DNA of 17,338 bases, from positions 1 to 17,338 of the forward strand of contig CAMFSN010000024.1 of assembly GCA_945983015.1 (NCBI GenBank), written 5' to 3'. Under the pieces are notes generated by a model. It was not told the origin of the DNA. It was given only the letters and a program-made list of their open reading frames with translations, and searched no databases. The translations under genes and the position numbers were made by a program. Positions 14,348-17,338 of the stretch are shown in pieces. Origin of the DNA: an uncultured Bacteroidales bacterium (GTDB lineage: Bacteria; Bacteroidota; Bacteroidia; Bacteroidales; UBA932). Positions within the stretch are counted from its first letter, which is position 1. Each line of letters opens with the position of its first letter.

Positions 14348-15226
14348 ATGAGGCGGAAAAGAAATAAAATACTGAAAAAGAGAATAGCCGGAGCTTCTGC
14401 GTCCTCCGTAATCAGCATCAGCCTGGTGTTGCTGCTGGTCGGATTGGCAGCTATATTGGCCTTGAATGCCAATTCCATTGAGAATTATTTCAAGGAAAAC
14501 ATTCAGGTGACCGCCTTTCTGCACCAGGGCACTTCTGAAGCCAAGGCTCTGAAACTGCAGAAAAGCCTGGAGCAGGAAGCCTTTGTGAAAAGTACCCGCT
14601 ATGTAAGCGTGGAGGAAGGAACCAAAGAGCTGGTGGATATGTTAGGTGAGGATTTTACCGACGTGTTTGTAAACTCCCCCATCCCCAGCGCCATAGAGAT
14701 TCTCCTGCACGCCGAATACTTCCAGTCCGATTCCCTGGACTATGTCCTGAACAAACTGGTAGAATACCCTCTGATAGAGTCTGCCACCACACAGGCCGCG
14801 ATGGTGGATTCCATAGGAGAAGTAATGGCACAGGTGGGTCTAGTGCTGTCTCTGGTGGTGATTCTGCTTGGTTTCATCTCCGTGGTGCTGATTTCCAACC
14901 TCATCCGACTTAATATCTACGCTTCCCGATTCAGTATTCACACTATGCAACTGGTAGGTGCATCCAACTCTTTCATAGCCAGACCTTTCTTAAAAAGATC
15001 CGCCCTGCTGGGCACTCTTTCCGGTCTGCTATCCTGCCTGATCATAGCGGCGCTGTTCTATTATGTCCATAGCATCTTCCCTCAGATATTCGAGCTCTTC
15101 CAGATAGACATACTCCTGGAGGTAGCCCTGGGGCTGATAGTGCTTGGAATCATAATATGCCTGCTTTGCACCAGAATAGTATTGGGGAAAGTGGTCAAAC
15201 TCGATAAAGACGAATTATATGGATAA
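14348..15226 (+). CDS. ftsX: Cell division protein FtsX, FtsX/permease family
   Basis: The intact 292-residue copy. FtsX pairs with the ATPase FtsE in the inner membrane and, in other bacteria, activates peptidoglycan hydrolases at the division site. Visible are a basic cytoplasmic start (MRRKRNKILKKR), helix 1 (about 20-42), an extracytoplasmic domain to about 160, helix 2 (about 163-187), helix 3 (about 212-238) and helix 4 (about 252-278), with LVGASNSFIARPFL between helices 2 and 3, the loop that contacts the ATPase. No ftsE is next to it; in Bacteroidota the two are often apart. The first 172 codons are duplicated upstream. It overlaps the DUF3098 gene by 8 bases and leads an envelope operon. 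Confidence 0.9.
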   Translation: MRRKRNKILKKRIAGASASSVISISLVLLLVGLAAILALNANSIENYFKENIQVTAFLHQGTSEAKALKLQKSLEQEAFVKSTRYVSVEEGTKELVDMLGEDFTDVFVNSPIPSAIEILLHAEYFQSDSLDYVLNKLVEYPLIESATTQAAMVDSIGEVMAQVGLVLSLVVILLGFISVVLISNLIRLNIYASRFSIHTMQLVGASNSFIARPFLKRSALLGTLSGLLSCLIIAALFYYVHSIFPQIFELFQIDILLEVALGLIVLGIIICLLCTRIVLGKVVKLDKDELYG

Positions 15227-15440
15227 CAAGATGCCTTTGGAGAAGAAAAGCCTCTATATCATCATAGCAGGCTTAGGCTTGATACTGCTGGGCTTCATTC
15301 TGCTCAGCGGAGGAGGGGTTAAGGACCCTCAGGTATTCAACTACGATATGTTTGATTTTCGCCGCCTGGTGCTCGCCCCTATCGTGTTAGTGGCAGGAAT
15401 TGTGAGCATAGTGGTGGCCTTGATTAGAAAAGCTAAATAA
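15219..15440 (+). CDS. DUF3098 small membrane protein
   Basis: A 73-residue protein with two hydrophobic helices, about 12-31 (IIIAGLGLILLGFILLSGGG) and 48-68 (RLVLAPIVLVAGIVSIVVAL), joined by a loop with FNYDMFDFRR. It matches DUF3098, a family of small inner-membrane proteins in Bacteroidota without a known role. Its genes usually sit between an FtsX-like permease and undecaprenyl-diphosphatase, as here. The ATG at 15219 overlaps the ftsX stop by 8 bases; an ATG four codons later (15231) is also possible. The constant position suggests a part in cell-wall synthesis or FtsEX function, which is inference. Confidence 0.88.
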   Translation: MDNKMPLEKKSLYIIIAGLGLILLGFILLSGGGVKDPQVFNYDMFDFRRLVLAPIVLVAGIVSIVVALIRKAK

Positions 15441-15442
15441 TT

Positions 15443-16252
15443 ATGACTTGGTGGCAATCCATAATCTTAGGTTTGGTGCAGGGACTTACTGAATTCCTGC
15501 CGGTAAGCAGCAGTGGTCATCTGGCCATATTCAAGGAATTATTAGGAGTGGAAACCCAGAGTGACCTGGTTTTCGAGGTAACGGTTCACGCAGCGACAGT
15601 ATTGGCCACTATCCTGGTATTCCGAAAGCAGATAGCCGGCCTGTTCAAAGGTCTGTTCCGTTTCAAATATAACGACGAGACCGATTATGTCCTGAAGATA
15701 TTGGTATCCCTTATCCCTATCCTGATCGTGGGATTCTTTTTTAAGGATCAGGTGGAAAGCCTCTTCAGTTCCCTCTATGTAGTAGGTGCAGCCCTGCTTG
15801 TCACGGCAGCCCTGCTCTTCTTCTCGGACCAGATGAGCGGCAAGGCTTCAGAAAAGGCCCCTACTCAGCGCAACGGCCTCTCTTACCTCCAGGCCTTCAT
15901 TATAGGCTTGGGACAGGCTATAGCCGTTACCCCGGGTCTGTCCCGCAGCGGAACCACCATTTCCACGGGACTTCTGGTGGGAGTGAAACGCGACGTGGTG
16001 GCCCAATTCTCCTTCCTTATGGTTATCATCCCTATCCTGGGAGAGGCTTTCCTGGATGTGGTAGGCGGAGAATTTACGACTGCTTCAGTTTCTATAGTCC
16101 CACTTCTTCTGGGCTTCTGCGCAGCCTTCCTCTCAGGCCTTTTCGCCTGCAAGCTGATGATAGCCCTGGTAAAGAAGGCCAAACTCAAATGGTTCGCCCT
16201 TTACTGCCTCATAGTGGGATTGGCCGTAATCATAGCTAAAGCCCTGATTTAA
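15443..16252 (+). CDS. uppP: Undecaprenyl-diphosphatase (UppP/BacA)
   Basis: A 269-residue inner-membrane enzyme that turns undecaprenyl diphosphate into the monophosphate, recycling the lipid carrier for peptidoglycan and O-antigen; overproduction gives bacitracin resistance in other species. The two signature motifs are present: QGLTEFLPVSSSGH at 13-26, containing the essential glutamate and serine residues, and PGLSRSGTTIS near 170, with the catalytic arginine. About eight hydrophobic helices follow the family pattern and the length is normal. It starts 2 bases after the DUF3098 stop and overlaps lpxH by one base (TAATG). Confidence 0.97.
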   Translation: MTWWQSIILGLVQGLTEFLPVSSSGHLAIFKELLGVETQSDLVFEVTVHAATVLATILVFRKQIAGLFKGLFRFKYNDETDYVLKILVSLIPILIVGFFFKDQVESLFSSLYVVGAALLVTAALLFFSDQMSGKASEKAPTQRNGLSYLQAFIIGLGQAIAVTPGLSRSGTTISTGLLVGVKRDVVAQFSFLMVIIPILGEAFLDVVGGEFTTASVSIVPLLLGFCAAFLSGLFACKLMIALVKKAKLKWFALYCLIVGLAVIIAKALI

Positions 16253-16947
16253 TGAATTATTTCGTATCAGACGTTCACCTCGGCCTGAGAGGGAGCAATC
16301 CTCGGGAGAGAGAAGAGAGATTTGTAAATTGGCTCAAGGAACTACCCCGCAAAAAAGGCGACAGGCTCTTCCTTTTGGGCGATATATGGGATTTCTGGTA
16401 CGAATACAAGGATGTCATCCCGAAGGAAGGAATTAGAGTTACAGCCCAGCTTATCGATTTGATGGATAATGGGATAGAAATCTATTTCTTCCCTGGCAAC
16501 CACGATATCTGGTGCTATCATTTCTTCGAGGACTTGGGCATTAAGGTGATAAAGAAGCAACCTGCCGTTTTCGAGCTCGATGGACATAAACTCCTGCTCG
16601 CCCACGGGGATGCGGTCGGCGGGGCCAAGTTCTCCTACCGGCTTATGCTTCGTATCTTCCACTCTCCTGTATGCCAATTCCTTTTCTCCCTCCTGCATCC
16701 ACGGTTGGCCTTCTCCATAGCCACCAGATGGTCCAAGTCTAACCGCTACGCACACAGGGAATACCGCTGGTGTGGAAAGGATGAGAGACTTTACCGCTTT
16801 GCGGAAGGCCAATCTTCTGACATAGAGTATTTTATCTTCGGGCACTATCACTGCGAAGTGAAGGAAACCCTGCCTTCCGGAGCCCAGCTTATCATCCTGA
16901 AGGACTGGCTCTCAGGCGGCACTCCACATCTGGAACTGGAGTTCTAA
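16252..16947 (+). CDS. lpxH: UDP-2,3-diacylglucosamine diphosphatase (LpxH-type)
   Basis: A 231-residue calcineurin-type phosphoesterase that cleaves UDP-2,3-diacylglucosamine to lipid X and UMP in lipid A synthesis, at the cytoplasmic face of the inner membrane. Metal motifs in order: SDVHLG at 6-11, GDIWDFWYEY around 43, GNHD around 82, HGDAVGG around 119 and FGHYHCEV near 200. The aromatic and basic region HSPVCQFLFSLLHP and TRWSKSNR between the last two motifs fits the lipid-binding cap helices. The acyl-chain substrates fit the co-location with uppP and ftsX. LpxG-type or other diphosphatase activity cannot be excluded. It is the last gene of the operon and is convergent with rpsC, with no strong plus-strand terminator of its own. 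Confidence 0.88.
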   Translation: MNYFVSDVHLGLRGSNPREREERFVNWLKELPRKKGDRLFLLGDIWDFWYEYKDVIPKEGIRVTAQLIDLMDNGIEIYFFPGNHDIWCYHFFEDLGIKVIKKQPAVFELDGHKLLLAHGDAVGGAKFSYRLMLRIFHSPVCQFLFSLLHPRLAFSIATRWSKSNRYAHREYRWCGKDERLYRFAEGQSSDIEYFIFGHYHCEVKETLPSGAQLIILKDWLSGGTPHLELEF

Positions 16948-16985
16948 GGCACTATAAGGATTAATGCAGCTTGCAGAAACTAAAA

Positions 16986-17011
16986 CAGCCGACCTTGCAG
17001 AAGGCCGGCTG
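16986..17011 (-). terminator. Terminator after rpsC (possibly bidirectional)
   Basis: CAGCCG (16986-16991) pairs with CGGCTG (17006-17011) and CCTT (16993-16996) with AAGG (17001-17004), with one A-C mismatch and a GCAG loop. On the minus strand the stem is followed by TTTTAG, a short T run, so it fits the end of the rpsC transcript. On the plus strand it is followed by AATAATAAT, a poor tail. Confidence 0.75.
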
Positions 17012-17032
17012 AATAATAATTAAGTTAAGAAA

Positions 17033-17338
17033 CTATTTGTTGTCTCTACGTGAGCGACGGTCACCGCGACGACCACCGCGATCTGAACGACCGCCCTGAC
17101 GTCCGGCACCTGCAGCCTGAGAATTGGCAGCTGCAAGAGCGGCAGGAGTAAGATCCTGCTTGCCATACTTCTCACCATTGCAGATCCAAACCTTGATGCC
17201 GAGAGCACCCACCTTGGTGTTAGCTACTGCAAGTGCATAGTCAATATCAGCACGGAATGTATGGAGAGGTGTACGACCTTCCTTGAACATCTCGCTGCGA
17301 GCCATTTCAGCACCGCCTACACGGCCACTGATCTGAAC
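17033..17338 (-). CDS. rpsC: 30S ribosomal protein S3, C-terminal part
   Basis: The minus-strand frame is open from the window edge (VQISGRVGGAEMARSE...) to a TAG at 17035-17033, giving 101 codons of the C-terminal end. GGAEMARSE, EGRTPLHTFRADIDY and GIKVWICNGE are unmistakable S3 signatures; S3 lines the mRNA entry channel of the small subunit. The last third is an Ala/Gln stretch followed by an Arg/Gly-rich tail (GGRSDRGGRRGDRRSRRDN), longer than in E. coli but usual in kind for Bacteroidota. An ATG at 17305 is internal, not a start. The gene is followed by a terminator and the convergent lpxH, not by rplP, which normally comes next in the S10 operon. Confidence 0.96.
   Translation of the reverse strand, partial: VQISGRVGGAEMARSEMFKEGRTPLHTFRADIDYALAVANTKVGALGIKVWICNGEKYGKQDLTPAALAAANSQAAGAGRQGGRSDRGGRRGDRRSRRDNK

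Larger units (their letters stand above)
13729..14865. repeat. Exact tandem duplication, period 566, of the ftsX 5' region and intergenic promoter
   Basis: Unit 1 is 13729-14294 and unit 2 is 14295-14860, each 566 bases, followed by a further ATTCT at 14861-14865. I compared the two units by eye and found no difference. The flanking bases diverge at once outside the repeat (A at 13728 against G at 14294; C at 14300 against G at 14866). ATTCT occurs at 13729-13733, 14295-14299 and 14861-14865, so the junction carries 5 bases of microhomology. Each unit holds the first codons of the GT5-like gene, the intergenic region and codons 1 to 172 of ftsX. Either a very recent duplication or an assembly artefact. 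Confidence 0.95.

Noticed and set aside
13724..14524. Repeated minus-strand frames starting MELAFKANIA and MQKGGHLNVF in both repeat units
   Set aside because: They are the reverse strand of ftsX, doubled only because the DNA is duplicated; not a repeated gene family.
13729..14865. The repeat as a CRISPR array or insertion sequence
   Set aside because: Only two adjacent full-length units with no spacers, no transposase and no terminal inverted repeats; it is a simple tandem duplication.
17033..17305. A 90-codon minus-strand gene starting at the ATG at 17305
   Set aside because: The frame continues to the window edge with S3 sequence (VQISGRVGGAE), so this is an internal methionine of rpsC.

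Overview
The window looks like chromosomal DNA of a member of the Bacteroidota, most likely Bacteroidales. The evidence is the set of Bacteroidota-typical families (DUF4270, DUF4294, DUF3098, DUF4434, DUF5009 and a short GT5-only glycogen synthase), several lipoprotein signal peptides, and TAnnTTTG-type -7 promoter elements. Two of these elements have a TTTG placed exactly 19 bases upstream. I cannot name the species. Most of the window is well-ordered core or near-core gene content, with tight overlaps and short gaps.

Left part (1-7461): a carbohydrate locus. The first 80 bases are the minus-strand start of an N-acylglucosamine/cellobiose 2-epimerase-like gene that leaves the window. It is divergent from a plus-strand run of a ROK-family regulator, a Tat/lipoprotein DUF4434 protein, an MFS sugar porter, a DUF5009/NagX-like membrane acyltransferase, a calcineurin-like phosphoesterase lipoprotein and a DUF4294 protein. 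From the second gene on, the genes are separated by 16 bases or less, and often overlap. A plausible reading, by inference only, is processing of an amino sugar or sugar phosphate outside the cytoplasm, transmembrane acetylation, import, then epimerisation, under ROK control.

Middle part (7462-11254): a thioredoxin-like lipoprotein, uvrC (with a forced TTG start) and a PnuC-family vitamin/nucleoside transporter form one run. A monocistronic acpP follows, with its own clear promoter and a strong terminator.

Right part (11255-17338): a minus-strand pair (DUF4270 lipoprotein and GT5-only glycogen synthase-like protein) is divergent from ftsX, a DUF3098 gene, uppP and lpxH, which is an envelope-biogenesis operon. 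The intergenic promoter region plus the first 172 codons of ftsX are perfectly duplicated in tandem (period 566 bases, ATTCT at the junction), leaving a truncated ftsX in front of the intact one. The window closes with the 3' end of rpsC on the minus strand. It is followed by a terminator instead of rplP, so the usual S10 operon order is broken here.

The points most worth a second look are the exact tandem duplication in ftsX, the amino-sugar acetylation/import locus, the rpsC operon break and the degenerate glycogen synthase.
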